Source: Cunninghamia lanceolata
Taxonomy: Eukaryota; Streptophyta; Pinopsida; Cupressales; Cupressaceae
DNA length: 64,000 nt
Direction of reading: 5' to 3'
Assembly: GCA_027924645.1 (NCBI GenBank)
Contig: BSBN01001687.1
Coordinates: 7,254,001-7,318,000 of the forward strand
Of this stretch, positions 23,913 through 35,780 are shown one piece after another (position 1 is the first letter of the stretch; each line of letters starts with the position of its first letter). The translations under genes were made by a program, and so were the position numbers. The notes beneath the pieces are model-generated. The model had not been told where the DNA came from and did no database searches. It worked only from the letters and a program-made list of their open reading frames with translations.

Positions 23913-25295
23913 AAGTCATGGTAAAATAGTATCATTATATGATCAAAGTATTATATTCAAATTAGCACGGTTAGCTACAAAAAGAGATGTTGCATTTAAT
24001 ATAATGAGGGCGCAACCCTAAATGATGGTGTTTCCCTTAAGGAAATGGTGTAGCTTCTAGGGAGGATTGACCTTTCAATGTGAAATGAAGATTCAGTAGA
24101 TAAAGGAGTGTTCGACCTCAGCTGAGAAGGAAGATGCAGTCAAAACATCAAAAGCATGTTGCATAGCGAGCGCCCAACCAATGAGAAGCATATGAATCAG
24201 TTTCTAATGGTGCGAAAGCTTCAAATGCATAAAGACACAGAGATGAGTTTTAGTGTTTGCAAAACCTTCCTAGTCATATTTGATAATGTTTGACTCCCAG
24301 CATACAGAATTAAAGAAAATGTCACATCTTGTATTTCAAGGCATAGGCAGAGTCAAAGAAGAGGTTCGGCCTTGTATCTTGAGGAAACTCTTAGTAGACA
24401 CAGAGATGAGTTTTAGTTAAGCTATAGTCACCGTAAGATAATAAAAAAGATCAATGACTCAGGTTAGAAGAACAAAAGAGACCCTCGGAGGCAACCACGT
24501 GTCGGGCCAAGAGGTGAAAAGAAGCAGCTCAGAAGACACCAGAATACACCACGTGGGAGTTATGGGAGTTAGAGAAACAAAGCAAGCATTGGAAGAACCA
24601 CTTGGCAAAGCTGCATGAGTTTAAGGAGCAGAAATGGGAAATCCTTCCCAGGATGAACCACATGGAAGCTGCGAAAGAGAGAAAAATAAAATGTTTTATT
24701 TCATTTCATAAACATGCTATGGGAGTCATGTGAATTTTTAAAGAGGCTATCTTTTATTAAAATATTGAGTTTCTTTGATTATGCTGGGCCCCTCTAAAGT
24801 TAAGAAGCTCTAAATAAGAGTTAGTTTCAAATATTAAGGAGTGTCTCATTTCAGCAAAAAGCTCACAGGAGCCATAAGGGATGAGTTACTAAAATAATCT
24901 TTATTGTGGGTCCCTCTAGTTTAAGTAAGAACCTTATTTAAAAGACTCTTTCTATGCCCCATGTGAAGAAAAGCTACAACAAAGATAAATAAAGTTAAAG
25001 ATTTATTATATTTGATTCTATGCCATTCATGTGAAATGAGATGCAACCCTAAAGTTTTTACATGCAACCAATTTTATTTTTAATGGAAGCCATAGAGAGT
25101 GACGGGAATTTTTTCCCACACAGGTCAAACAACACATGCAAAGAGATATTTTCCAGCCATGAGGAAGTAATAGTTTCAGTTGTAGTTTCAATTACAGTTG
25201 CCAGTTTAGTGCTGGATTTTCTGTCAGATTTCATGGAGACAGTTGAAAAATATTTTCAGTTGCAAGGGGATCTTCAGGGTTTCATTTTTCTTGGC

Positions 25296-25303
25296 TATAA
25301 ATA
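25296..25303 (+). promoter_or_regulatory. TATA box in Gypsy-B 5' LTR
   Basis: TATAAATA preceded by TTTTCTTGGC. The identical context recurs at 30582-30589 in the 3' LTR. An AATAAA signal follows about 160 bp downstream in each copy (25463 and 30733). Confidence 0.75.
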
Positions 25304-25845
25304 CAGATCCAAAATACAAAAAAAAGAGGTCTTCATAGATGGATACACAGAGATTTTTAGATCAGTAGATAGATATACATTTTTGCCTCAGTAGTCCTTT
25401 TTAATGAGGATTGTAATAGTTATTTTGTGCAGCAATCTTGCCTCTATAATTTGTTCTATTCGAATAAAGAAGTGGTGTTCTATGCATATGAATATGTCTA
25501 TTTCTCTTCTTTCTTTCTTTCTGTTTCTTTGCCTTTGTTAGATCTGTTTATCAAACTAGGTATCAATCATGCACTTTGCTCTTTAATTTCTCAGTTAATC
25601 ATTTAAGGTTTGACACTGTGCAATTGGGTAGTTATTTTAATCCGGTGCATTGCCATAGATTTAGTTTTTCCTTTATTGTATCTGTAATCTTGTTTCTTCT
25701 TCTGCCCTTTTTCCAAAACCCCCTTTAAAAATGGAAGAGCCAGCTTCCCTAAAATCTGGAGGTCACTCTGAGAAGCAATCCTACGTTTCAGAGTTCCCCA
25801 TGTTGTTGTTGGATTAGACCCACAAATGTATACATCAATAGTTTT

Positions 25846-25863
25846 TGGCACGCCCGGTGGGAC
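25846..25863 (+). other. Gypsy-B primer-binding site
   Basis: TGGCACGCCCGGTGGGAC, starting five bases after the LTR. The same motif, with one or two changes, follows the LTRs of Gypsy-A and Gypsy-C. I could not assign the primer tRNA by eye. Confidence 0.8.
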
Positions 25864-26019
25864 TAGATTCAAAGACTTGGGTCTTTGTGTTCATTGAATC
25901 TTTTCCCTACATTTTGTGGCTTTGGTGGTAAATCACAAAAATATCTACTCATTAGAGCATGAATCTTCCATCTAGCCACTCTTCTGGAGGCTCTTTCTTG
26001 AATCTTTGCTCTACAGACC

Positions 26020-27990
26020 ATGGAAGCACCTGGTATCTATGTGCATCTGCACATTCCTACAAGAAATTCACCTTCTGTGACTTGGGATTCCAGTCCTCTT
26101 GTTCTTCAGCAACAGGGTCAGGTTCCTGACACAGCATGGAAGGCACTACCTCACTTTCTGGGAGATGGCTCAGTTTCTCCTGTAGATCATATTCAAGATA
26201 TTGCAAGTTTATGCTCTATTCACAATGTCACAACTGAGAATCATGCCCTCTTGTTGCTTGCATCTTTCCTCAAAGGAAAAGCAAAAGAATGGTACAGAAG
26301 TTTAGAGCCCGGTTCAATCACTAGATGGGATCATCTTGGTGGACTCATATATAATCAGTTCAAAGATAGGATAGATGTTAACACTCTTACCTAGAATCTC
26401 ATCACCATCAAAAGACATCCAATGGAATCCATACATGATTTCAATTCAAGATTTGATAAGGTATGGAAGAAATTCTCTATTGATATCAGGCCTCCTCTAG
26501 TCGTTGCATTTCTTTATTATTTAATGGCTTTGGACCCTGAGATTTCTATCATGATACAAGCCCTAGGAGGTGAAACTTTGCCCCAATCATATGATCTTGC
26601 CATTAAGGCTGAAAGCAACCTCATAGTGTCTTGTAAGTTGTCTCCTCTACCCTTAAAATCACTGATGCCTCATACAAATAACCTATCTCAAGTTCTTTCT
26701 TGTAGCCAAACACATATAGATTTTAATCCACCCACGCTCCCTGTTGATTTGTCAAATCATGAGGAGATGAGTGTAGTAAAAGAACTTATAAAGACCCTCT
26801 CCTGTGAGATCAATGAGCTCAAAGACCAAGCCATGTATAATGCTGATCAAATTTTCATGCCTCCAAGTCTGTGTGAACAACAACATGGATATAGTCAAAG
26901 AATGCCCAATTATCTTGAAAATAATGCATTACAAACCTCTATAGCTGCAAACCAGTCCATAGAAGCCATAGACTAGGTTCTTTGTCACTTTGACATCGAG
27001 GAAGAATCAAGTCTCAAGGACCAAACTATAAGAAGAGAGGTGACTCCTGTCTTTTTAAGGTGTCCGTCTAGTTATCAGTATCATGCACCTGTGGTAAAGT
27101 GCAACTCAGAAACTCAGTCAAGTCATGAAGAAGACTCAGAAGATGCTAATGAAATGACACTTCTAGAAGCTAAAAAGTACTTCAAGAGGGGCTTTTAAGC
27201 TGAAAAGTACTTGGTCCACAGTGATCCATAGTTCATACCTCATCTTGAGGAAGAAGTTGCAAATGAAATTGCGGAATCTGCAAATACCAAGTGTCTTTAT
27301 CTGTGTCATGAAGTTTCACATTTTGGGAAAGATAGCATAGAGATGCATCAGTTGGGGCAGCAGGATGAGGATTTATTCTCAATTTTGCAACAAGGGTATC
27401 AGCTATTGGAAGAGGATGATCTTACCATTGAGCAGGTGCAAGGTTCATTTGTAAGGTCTCTTGTAGTAGATTATGAGGAAAATTTTGAAATAGAGGTAGA
27501 TGTAAGTGATGATTTGTTTTCCATTTTTTAAGACGGTTACTGTCTTCCTCTTGATGAAGATTCACAGCTGCAAGAAAGGATTTATGATGATGAGATCCAA
27601 AGAGACGTCTGCAAAAGTGAAGAGTCACATGCTAAGTCACATACTGAGTCACATTATACACCCTTCTTCCTCCAAGAGGGAATTCTAATCAAATTCAAGA
27701 CCATTATTGACAGCTCTATCACCTACACACCTAGTTTTGACACTATCATGGGTCATGAACCTATTGAAGAGCCTACAAAAGTAGTCATTAATGAAGTCCA
27801 GTCAATAGAAGCTTTTGAATGCAAATGGACAGATGAACTCCAACATTTGATTTTCCCTTCCCACCCTTCATTGAAGCAAGAACATGTTGATCAGCCTGAC
27901 TGGTGTTTTCATACTAAAGCGAAACCTCCAGAGTGTAGAGAGATGAAAAGGTACAAAATCTTGTTATACTTTTTCATGTATTTTGTCTAG
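26020..27990 (+). pseudogene. Gypsy-B gag-like protein, degenerate
   Basis: A single frame of 657 codons with stops at 26392, 26974, 27196, 27229 and 27529 and no frameshift. Residues about 50-150 carry the Ty3/gypsy gag core: HIQDIASLCSIHNVTTE, then LLASFLKGKAKEWYRSLEPG, then a Trp-containing WDHLGGLIYNQF segment and HDFNSRFDKVW. The C-terminal 300 residues are acidic and poorly conserved-looking, with no zinc knuckle that I could find. Gag would form the particle. No pol follows, so particle formation and copying needed another element. Codon 125 is TAG where family context suggests Gln. Confidence 0.85.
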
Positions 27991-28437
27991 TCAGTTATTA
28001 GTTCAATGTGGACCAATTGGAGAAACATTATCAGACATGGCAGTTACTTTATTGTCCTGGTCAATGGGCATGTCCCTGTGTGTATCATTTGTTAGTAATT
28101 TAGTTTTAGTTTTCAGAATAAGCTACAGCAGTGGCATTAGTTTTCTTTCAATAAATCTTAGTTGTAGTAGAGTTTGAGGGTAAATCTCTATGGTTCAGTC
28201 ATGTCTCAAAATCAGTAGTCAGTGATCAGTCAATTTCAGTTGTGGGTATGTTCATATCAGCAGTGTTTCAATTTCAGCTTCATGCATCTTCATATTTAGA
28301 TGTGTCTTCAGTTTCATGAATGTTTCAGTTTCAGAGTAATGTGACTCTATGCCCATTGGATAGGCTTCTAGTCTATGAAGCAGAGATTTTGAGGTTCGAA
28401 GTGAGCAGGCTCACCTACCCAGCCCGTCGCCAAGAAC
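27991..28437 (+). other. Gypsy-B 3' internal spacer
   Basis: No gene seen. Rich in CAGTTTCAGTTT-like words between about 28190 and 28335. No clear polypurine tract stands directly before the LTR at 28438; the sequence there is CGTCGCCAAGAAC. Confidence 0.7.
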
Positions 28438-31107
28438 TGTTGTGCAAATTTTTGCACTCCATTTCAAAATTTTCAACATGTTTCAGATTTGTAAGGATTC
28501 AGGTTTTGTTATACTCTAGGGATGATTCATAGATATAGATGTAGATTCTCCTAAAGTGATGCTTAGCCTGCTGTGAATTCCTAAGATTGGAGGCAAGGAT
28601 TTGGAGCTTCATTTTTACAAAGAAGTAATTTCTCATGAGGCTGCAAATTGCTTCAGTTTCTACTATTCATTCGATAATGATGTCACTTCGTGTGCACAAT
28701 CAAAGGACACAAATATTTGACAATATGCTTAGAGGATAGCTACACTTAGACCTCCATGTATAAAGGCTATAGTAGCAATGTGGTATTATGGCATATTCAA
28801 TATAAGGATAATAAGCAACCAACATTTTGAAGGCAGTTGTGGCCTTAGAGAAAAGGCACTCAGCATACAAATTAGCATTCAATGGTGGCACTGCTTAAGA
28901 TACAAGCAAGGCATTCAACCAAGTTTCAAAGCAACATGTTTAGGGTTTGAGACATATTAAATGTGGCATGAATCTTATATGAAGGAAGACAACCATACTA
29001 GAAGTGACACACCATACAGTTGTTTCCTTTTAAGGCACGATGCAGCCATATGTAATAATTGTTAATGTGCAACTTAATAATATGAAGACACTTCTTGTAG
29101 ACTCAGGTACAACAAAATGATAAGTGCAACCACATTTTGCAACAAGGTCTCAGGCGCGAATCCTAGAAGAATATGAAGCCGCCATCAAGATAAAGGTGCA
29201 GGTCATGGTAAAATGGTATCATTATATGATCAAAGTATTATATTCAAATGAGTGCAGTTAGCTACAAAAGAGGTGTTGCATTTAATATAATGAGGGCGCA
29301 GCCCTAAATTATGGTGTTTCCCTTAAGGAAATGGTGTAGCTTCTAGGGAGGATCAGCCTTTCAATGTGAAATGAAGATCCAATAGATAAAGGAGTGTTTG
29401 GCCTCATCTAAGAAGGAAGATGCAGTTAAAACATCAAAAGCATGTTGCATATCGAGTGCCCAACCAATGAGAAGCATATGAATCAGCTGCTAATGATGTG
29501 AAAGCTTCAAATGCATAAAGACATAGAGATGAGTTTTAGTGTTTGTAAAACCTTCCTAGCCATATTTGATAATGTTCGACTCCCAGCATACAAAATTAAA
29601 GAAAATGTCACATCTTGCATTTCAAGGCATAGGTAGAGTCAAAGAAGAGGTTCAGCCTTGTATCTTGAGGAAACTCTCAGTAGACACAGAGATAAGTTTC
29701 AATTAGGCTACAGTCACCGTAAGATAAAAAAAAGATCAACAACTCAGGTTAGAGGAACAGAAGAGACCCTTAGAGGTAACCACGTGTCGGGCCAAGAGGT
29801 GAAAAGAAGCAGCTCAGAAGACACCGGAATACACCATGTGGGAGTTACAGGAGTTAGAGAAGCAAAGAAAGTAGCAGAAGAAGCTACTTGGCAAAGCTAC
29901 ATGAGTTTAAGGAGCAGAAATGAGAAATCCTTCCCGGGATGAACCACGTGGAAGCTATGGAAGAGAAAAATAAAATGTTTTATTTCATTTCATAAACATG
30001 CTATGGGAGTCAAGTGAATTTTTAAAGAGGCTAAGTATTTTACTAAAATATTGAGTTTCTTTGATTATGGTGGGTCCCTCTAAAGTTAAGAAGCTCTAAA
30101 TAAGAGTTAGTTTCAAATATTAAGGAGTGTCTCATTTCAGCAAAAAGCTCACGGGAGCCATAAGGGCTGAGTTACTAAAATAATCTTTATTGTGGGTCCC
30201 TCCAGTTTAAGTAAGAACCTTATTTAAAAGACTCTTTCTATGCCCCATGTGAAGAAAAGCTACAGAAAAGATAAATAAAGTTAAAGATTTATTATATTTG
30301 ATTCTATGCCATTCACGGGAAATGAGATGTAACCCTAAAGTTTTTACACGTAGCCACTTTTATTTTTAATGGCAGCCATAGAGAGTGGCGGGAAGTTTTT
30401 CTCACACAGGTCAAACAACACAAGCAAAGAGATATTTTCCAACCATGAGGAAGTAACAGTTTCAGTTGCAGTTTCAGTTACAGTTGCTAGTTCAATGCCA
30501 GATTTTCTATCAGATTTCATGGAGACAATTGAAAAAGATTTTCAGTGGCAAGGGGATCTTCAGGGTTTCATTTTTCTTGGCTATAAATACAGATCCAAGA
30601 TACAAAAAAAAGATTTCTTCATAGATGGATACACAGATATTTTTAGAGCAGCAGATAGATATACATTTTTGCCTCAGAACATATAACAATTATTTTGTGC
30701 AGCAATCTTGCCTCTGTAATTTGTTCTATTCGAATAAAGAAGTGATGTTCTGAGCATACAAATGTGTCTATTTCTTTTCTTTCTTTCTTTCTATTTCCTT
30801 TCCTTTGTTAGATCTGTTTATCAAACTGGGTATCAATCATGCACTTTGCTCTTTGATTTCTCAGTTAATCGTTTAAGGTTTGACATTGTGCAACTGGGTA
30901 GTTATTTTAATCCAGTGCATCGCCATAGATTTAGTTCTTCCTTTATTGTAACTATAATCTTGTTTCTTCTTCTACCCCTTTTCCAAAACCCCCTTTGAAA
31001 ACGGAAGATCCAGCTTCCCTAAAATCTGTAGGTCACTCTGAGAAGCAATCCCATGTTTCAGAGTTTCCCATGTTGTTGGATTAGACCCACAAATTTATAC
31101 ATCAAAA
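28438..31107 (+). repeat. Gypsy-B 3' LTR
   Basis: 2,670 bp, TGTTGTGCAAATT to ACATCAAAA, with one copy of the segment that is duplicated in the 5' LTR. A TATA box lies at 30582 and AATAAA at 30733. It is followed at once by TSD TGTTG and the second half of ORF-A. Confidence 0.93.
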
Positions 31108-31112
31108 TGTTG

Positions 31113-32401
31113 AAAGTGAGAAATAAAGAATTTCAAAAGAAAGTGGAAGACGCAAAAAGAGGAGATGATTCTGAGAAATATGAAGAAATAACACAGAAGG
31201 TGCTCAATGAAGTGATGTAGGATATCAGCGGGATGACCCTTGATGAAGGGAGAGCTTTGGTGAAAAAAAGTGGTCTATTGTTACTTCCTCATTGGACTCT
31301 GGCAAATGCAATTGCATATTATACCGTCACAAGGATGGGCACAGATATATCTGATGATCAGGTAGATAAAGCAGTCTCTGGTGCAGGGTCTAATCCCAAA
31401 TTTGAGACCTTGGCAATATGGGCATTGGCCCTAAACAATAATAAGCCAAGGGTGGGTTTAGGTGAGTTAACAGGAGATGTAATAATAAAAAGAGTATCAG
31501 ATACTCCAGCTTCTCAAGTTGCAAGCTTGAGTGTTCACACAACTCAATTTGTTGAGGCTATCACCAATAAGTTGCAGAAGGATTATGATGAACTTTTATT
31601 GAAATATGGACAGGCAATGGCAGATGTTGTTGTCTCCAGGCACTTCAATTCAAAGTGGTTTAGTTCCTATGGATACTACAGAAGCCTTCCCAATAGACAA
31701 AGAGGAATTGCTCTCAGAAATTAAGGAGTTGAAAGAAGAGGTAAAGAATATGAAGGATGAGGAAAAGAACATTGTCAAAGAAATGGTTACAAATTTGATT
31801 AACCATAGGTTATCCAAGATTACAACCAGGGTTGATGATACATGGAAATCTTATTCAAGTGTGAGAATAGCCCAGGACAAACATGAGAAGGACAAGGAAA
31901 GCTTGAATGACACGATTAAGGTGTGGTTACCTAGAACTGGAGAAATAAAAGAAATTCACAAGTGTTCCAGGTTTGCCCCTGATGCCCCACCGGAAATAAA
32001 ATTAACCCTTGATATGTTAATTTTATTAGAGGATATAGTGGCTTTCCAATTGAAGTTAGATAAGGTTTTGAAGGAGAAAAGACAATCAATTGAGAAGATA
32101 GACAAAAAGATCATGCCAAGCATATTGTAAGATGATGGACAAATGGAAGGCTGATTTTGAAAATATAGCCGGCCAACTCATATCTTCAAGTTGTGTAGAT
32201 GGAGATCCAAATATGAAGATTTTGAGTTCTACACTTGATAAGCTACATGCATTGGAATTGAATTTTGAAATATTTTGTAAGGAGTCAAAGATCTTATTGG
32301 ATGCTAGGTATGCAGGGCATAATGAAAAAATAGCAAAATTGATTCCTTTCCAATGGCCTTCGGATAAAGCATGTGCAACTTGGGTGGAGAAGTATGGATA
32401 A
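31113..32401 (+). pseudogene. ORF-A part 2: continuation of the unrecognised protein
   Basis: Resumes in frame directly after the Gypsy-B TSD (KVRNKEFQKKVEDAKRGDD). TAG at 31218. The frame shifts near 31645-31660 and again near 32115, giving three open pieces: 31233-31724, 31606-32130 and 32132-32401. The middle piece has a strongly charged, probably coiled-coil stretch (LSEIKELKEEVKNMKDEEKN). The final piece ends WPSDKACATWVEKYG and a TAA. With part 1 the protein exceeds about 950 residues. No catalytic motif or family recognised. Confidence 0.65.
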
Positions 32402-33574
32402 ATGTGTCTAGGGTGAACAAAGATCCAATCATGTGGTATGTCTTCTTCATCATTGGGACAAAGCTTCTCTAACAATTTTTTGGCATCTCCAAGTTGAATT
32501 GTATTTTATATTTTTCTCTTTCATATGTAATTTGAATTAGCTTCCCAATGCCTATGGTGGTGGATTGTAATGTAAGGTTTGTAACCGACAGTTGGTAACG
32601 AGTTTTTGGGCAACATGTTGTTGTGTCTATAAAAGAGCATGTTGTTCCACTTTGTAAAGGGATTGAAAGATTTGGGAAATTTTGATAATGAATATAGAGC
32701 AATTCTGAGAAGTTGTCCATATGCTGAGTTGTAAGTTTCAATTTCTTGCATGTTGAATGTATTTTCTCTATAAGCACTGTTATCAGTTTCATATTGCAAT
32801 ATATGAAAAATGCCTTTGAGCATGTGTTTCCATCAATTGTCTCCTGTATTTCTTGCATTTCTCTTTTGAATAAGGATACTAAGGGTTTCTGAGTTTTTAA
32901 ATATACATTTTCTATATTGCATGTCTGGTTTGTTGCTTCTATTCAAGGAGTAGATTAAAAATGCTCTGAATCAGATATGGGGAGATGTGTTTTGTAATAG
33001 AGATATTTATAAGAAGAGTTGTTGGAAATACCCATTCTTGGATTGTTGCTTGTAAGGCAAGAACATAATAAATCCTCTGAATCTGAATGTTTGTTTTGTT
33101 TATGAGAAGTAATCTGTATGTGAGGGATTGAATCTAAAACCTAGGATTGGCACTTATCAGAGTTGGGCTTATTTTCACAAATCACCCATAATCAAACAAT
33201 CACACACATAAAAAAGAAAAAGAAGAACAAATTAACTTGTTAGTTTTTTAGGAGTAGGGTTTTAGTTTCATGTTCTCTAAGCCCTTTAATGAAATAATTT
33301 CTAAAGCTAGCCAACTTTGAAGCAATTATACAGTTTTGGTTTGCATTCAAGAGAACATATCTGCTTTAAGTGTTAATATCCAGTTGAAATAAGGATTAGT
33401 TATATTGATATTGAAGTAAGGGAATACCCCCTAGGTCTAGTAGAACCTGAAGCGTAGAGGAGAACAAGCAATTGTCTCTTGTTCGTTGGCCACTGACCTG
33501 AGAATCCTGAGCATAAAAGATGGCAACTTTTTAGGGAAACTCAAACCATCAGTTGGGAACACCAACACTATGTA
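32402..33574 (+). other. Gene-free, LTR-like stretch with TATA box
   Basis: Follows the end of ORF-A. TATAAAAG at 32628-32635 sits in GTGTCTATAAAAGAGC, followed by T-rich untranslated-looking sequence. It may be the 3' LTR of the element that encoded ORF-A, perhaps starting near TGTGTCTAGGG at 32403, but no partner copy is in the window. No convincing coding sequence on either strand. Confidence 0.4.
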
Positions 33575-34004
33575 TTGCCCAATTTGATATATGTTGGAAT
33601 GGATTTATGGCAGATCAAATCAGGAACTTTATTTTATAATATTATAGTGTCTTATGACCCTGAATATGCAAAAGAAGTTAGTAGAGGAGACATGAGGCAA
33701 AAAACATGGATGTTGAAAAGGCCAAATTTGATGAGGCTGAGAGAAAGAGAGTTTAGAGAAGGTTAAGAGTCATACATGCATGTACATGGATTTTAAGCCA
33801 AGACAAGAGTTTAGAAAGGTCTGTATAACCCTAGAAGTCTTGCATATGAGAAGCTCCATGAAACCCTATTTCTTAAAGGGGCTCTCATGGTAAGTGATGA
33901 GAAACTCTTGCAAGGTCTAAAAATATGCAAGTCTTTAGATACCTTAGCTTAGGTTCATGTAGAAAATGGGGAGGCAATAGTAGAAGGACAATCTAAAATG
34001 ATTA
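33575..34004 (+). pseudogene. ORF-B part 1: unrecognised, degenerate
   Basis: Protein-like sequence in the plus strand with at least one frame change (33575-33700 reads YDPEYAKEVSRGDMRQK, then KAKFDEAERKRV in another frame) and several stops. The last segment (from about 33840) reads AYEKLHETLFLKGALMVSDE and ends ENGEAIVEGQSKMI at the Copia-5 insertion. It continues in frame at 43377. No family recognised. Confidence 0.5.
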
Positions 34005-35367
34005 TGACGCAGTACAAAACTATGAAGCCAACACAACACAACACATATACCAAAGATGCAAACAAAACTATCAATTATTCATCAAATTCATCATTGATTA
34101 CAATATGTTTTTCAAATTAAATATGCAACAAATATTACATATATGGCCTCCATGGCCTCTCCTACAAGGACACCCTCTCTTTGTTTGAGCAGCTTACTAT
34201 TGTTGTGCAACTACATTCTCTTGTCTGCACCTCACTCCCTCATTCCAGTGTCTCCATACCTACTTTCACACTGTAGTTTTAGCCTCCTAAGAGGTGGTAG
34301 ATTATCCCTCCTATATGATGTGTCCCTTCCCCTCTAATCTATCATGTTTTCTTTCTTTTTTATTTATATTAGTCACTCTTCAAAGAAGGCATTGCCTTCT
34401 CCCCTACACCCCTTTCTCTCCCTTCAAGCATTGAAATTTCTCGAAGCTACATTTAATTTTGAGTGAATAAAACAAAGAGGTAAATTGTTTTGATTACTAC
34501 TAGGCGCTGCCTCAAATGAGGCATTTCATACCATTTTGGGCGCCCATTCTTGATATTTATGATTGCAATTACAAGGTTTTTAAATTGGAATCCATTTCTC
34601 CTTTAATTTGGGTGGCTAACCTATTGAAGAAACTCCATTAAATTCCCTATATTATTATATTGTAAATCATGCCAGCAACCTCTCAAATTCATTTGAAGGA
34701 AAATGATATTATTTTCCAAATATGGCATGGCATGCTCTACAGAGGCATTTTGTCAAATAGTTACAACTTATGCCCACCTGATAGCAATAAAAACTTAAGA
34801 TAATGCCTTTGACTCCCCACAAACAAATTTGGAAAAAGAAAATGAGAAGAATTTTCAATTACATGACTTCAAAAGGTGCACCGGATGCCAGAAAAATGAC
34901 TTTATACATATCTTCTCATTGGATGCTCAATTTATCCCAAAAACTAGCTGAGATGTGTGTAAAGATCTCCTTAAGCTCCCCATAAAATTATTTTACTCCA
35001 ACTTCGAAAAATATTGAAAATTAATTGTTTCTGTAAACTAAATGGCTAGAACAAAGAAAATTAAATTCTCCCAAAAGGTGAAGAATCTAGCTACGAAATA
35101 TTTTCCACATTAGTCAAAATACATCCGCCAACATCCCTACAAAAGGATCTTATCCCAGCCCTCATTGATTTTGAGAAACAATTGTTTTCATAAAACTGCT
35201 AGTAGAGCATTAAAACTACGATCGGATGAAAACTCCAGTTTTGTAAATCTGAACAAATTAAAGGCTTTTTGATGAAGAGAGATGCCAAGAACAACCAAAA
35301 CAAGCCAAAATTGAAAATATTTTTGGGCAATGCAGGAAAACCTGTGAACCCAGATGCTCCTGCATCA
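34005..35367 (-). repeat. Copia-5 3' LTR
   Basis: Matches 42014-43371, including GAAGCCAACACAACACAACA, the GGCCTCTCCTACAAG block and the end TGCATCA. Short plus-strand open frames shared by both copies are not genes. Confidence 0.82.
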
Positions 35368-35780
35368 AACATGCTAGGTAAAAATAATTTTTTGACCATG
35401 GCTAACAAAATGGAGTTGGATGATTGAATCACCCTTCTAGGTTATAAAAAACCTAAAGCAAACTCCATCATTGCAACAAGTTTGTTAAAATATTTCTTCC
35501 TTCTCCTCTTCCAGCATCTGCCTGGAACTCTTCCCATCCTCACCCACCAAATTTTGTCTTCCCTCCTTCCTCTCATGGAAATTAATCCTCCACGAGCTAA
35601 CCTCATCCTCAAAATACATCTCCACATTCTTCCTTCTCTCATGGGATTCAACCCACCACAATCTGGCCTCCTTCACTAATATGCATCTACACCATCCTCT
35701 GCAGCACCTGCATACAAATCCACACTAACAAAATCATGGAAATAAAATATTTCTATCTTCCCCTCTACATTCACCGCTAT

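Larger units (their letters stand above)
22909..25840 (+). repeat. Gypsy-B 5' LTR, main part
   Basis: Resumes the LTR after Copia-2 and matches 28556-31107. It contains a 406-bp tandem duplication absent from the other LTR. It carries a TATAAATA box (25296-25303) and an AATAAA signal (25463-25468), giving a promoter and poly(A) layout with a short R region. It ends ACATCAATA just before the PBS. Open frames such as the repeated MWYCGIFNI are LTR sequence, not genes. Confidence 0.92.
8753..31107 (+). mobile_element. Gypsy-B: non-autonomous gypsy-like element with gag only
   Basis: LTR copies lie at 8753-8878 plus 22909-25840 (split by Copia-2) and at 28438-31107. The 5-bp TSD is TGTTG at 8748-8752 and 31108-31112. 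The internal region is only about 2.6 kb (25841-28437) and holds a PBS and one degenerate gag-like frame; no protease, RT or integrase is seen. The LTRs, about 2.67 kb, are longer than the internal region. It therefore depended on another element for reverse transcription (inference). It interrupts ORF-A. Confidence 0.9.

Noticed and set aside
23129..28960. Three near-identical 60-codon open frames (MWYCGIFNI...)
   Set aside because: They lie at the same place in the two Gypsy-B LTRs and in the LTR tandem duplication; copy number follows the repeat, and there is no sign of selection or a known family.
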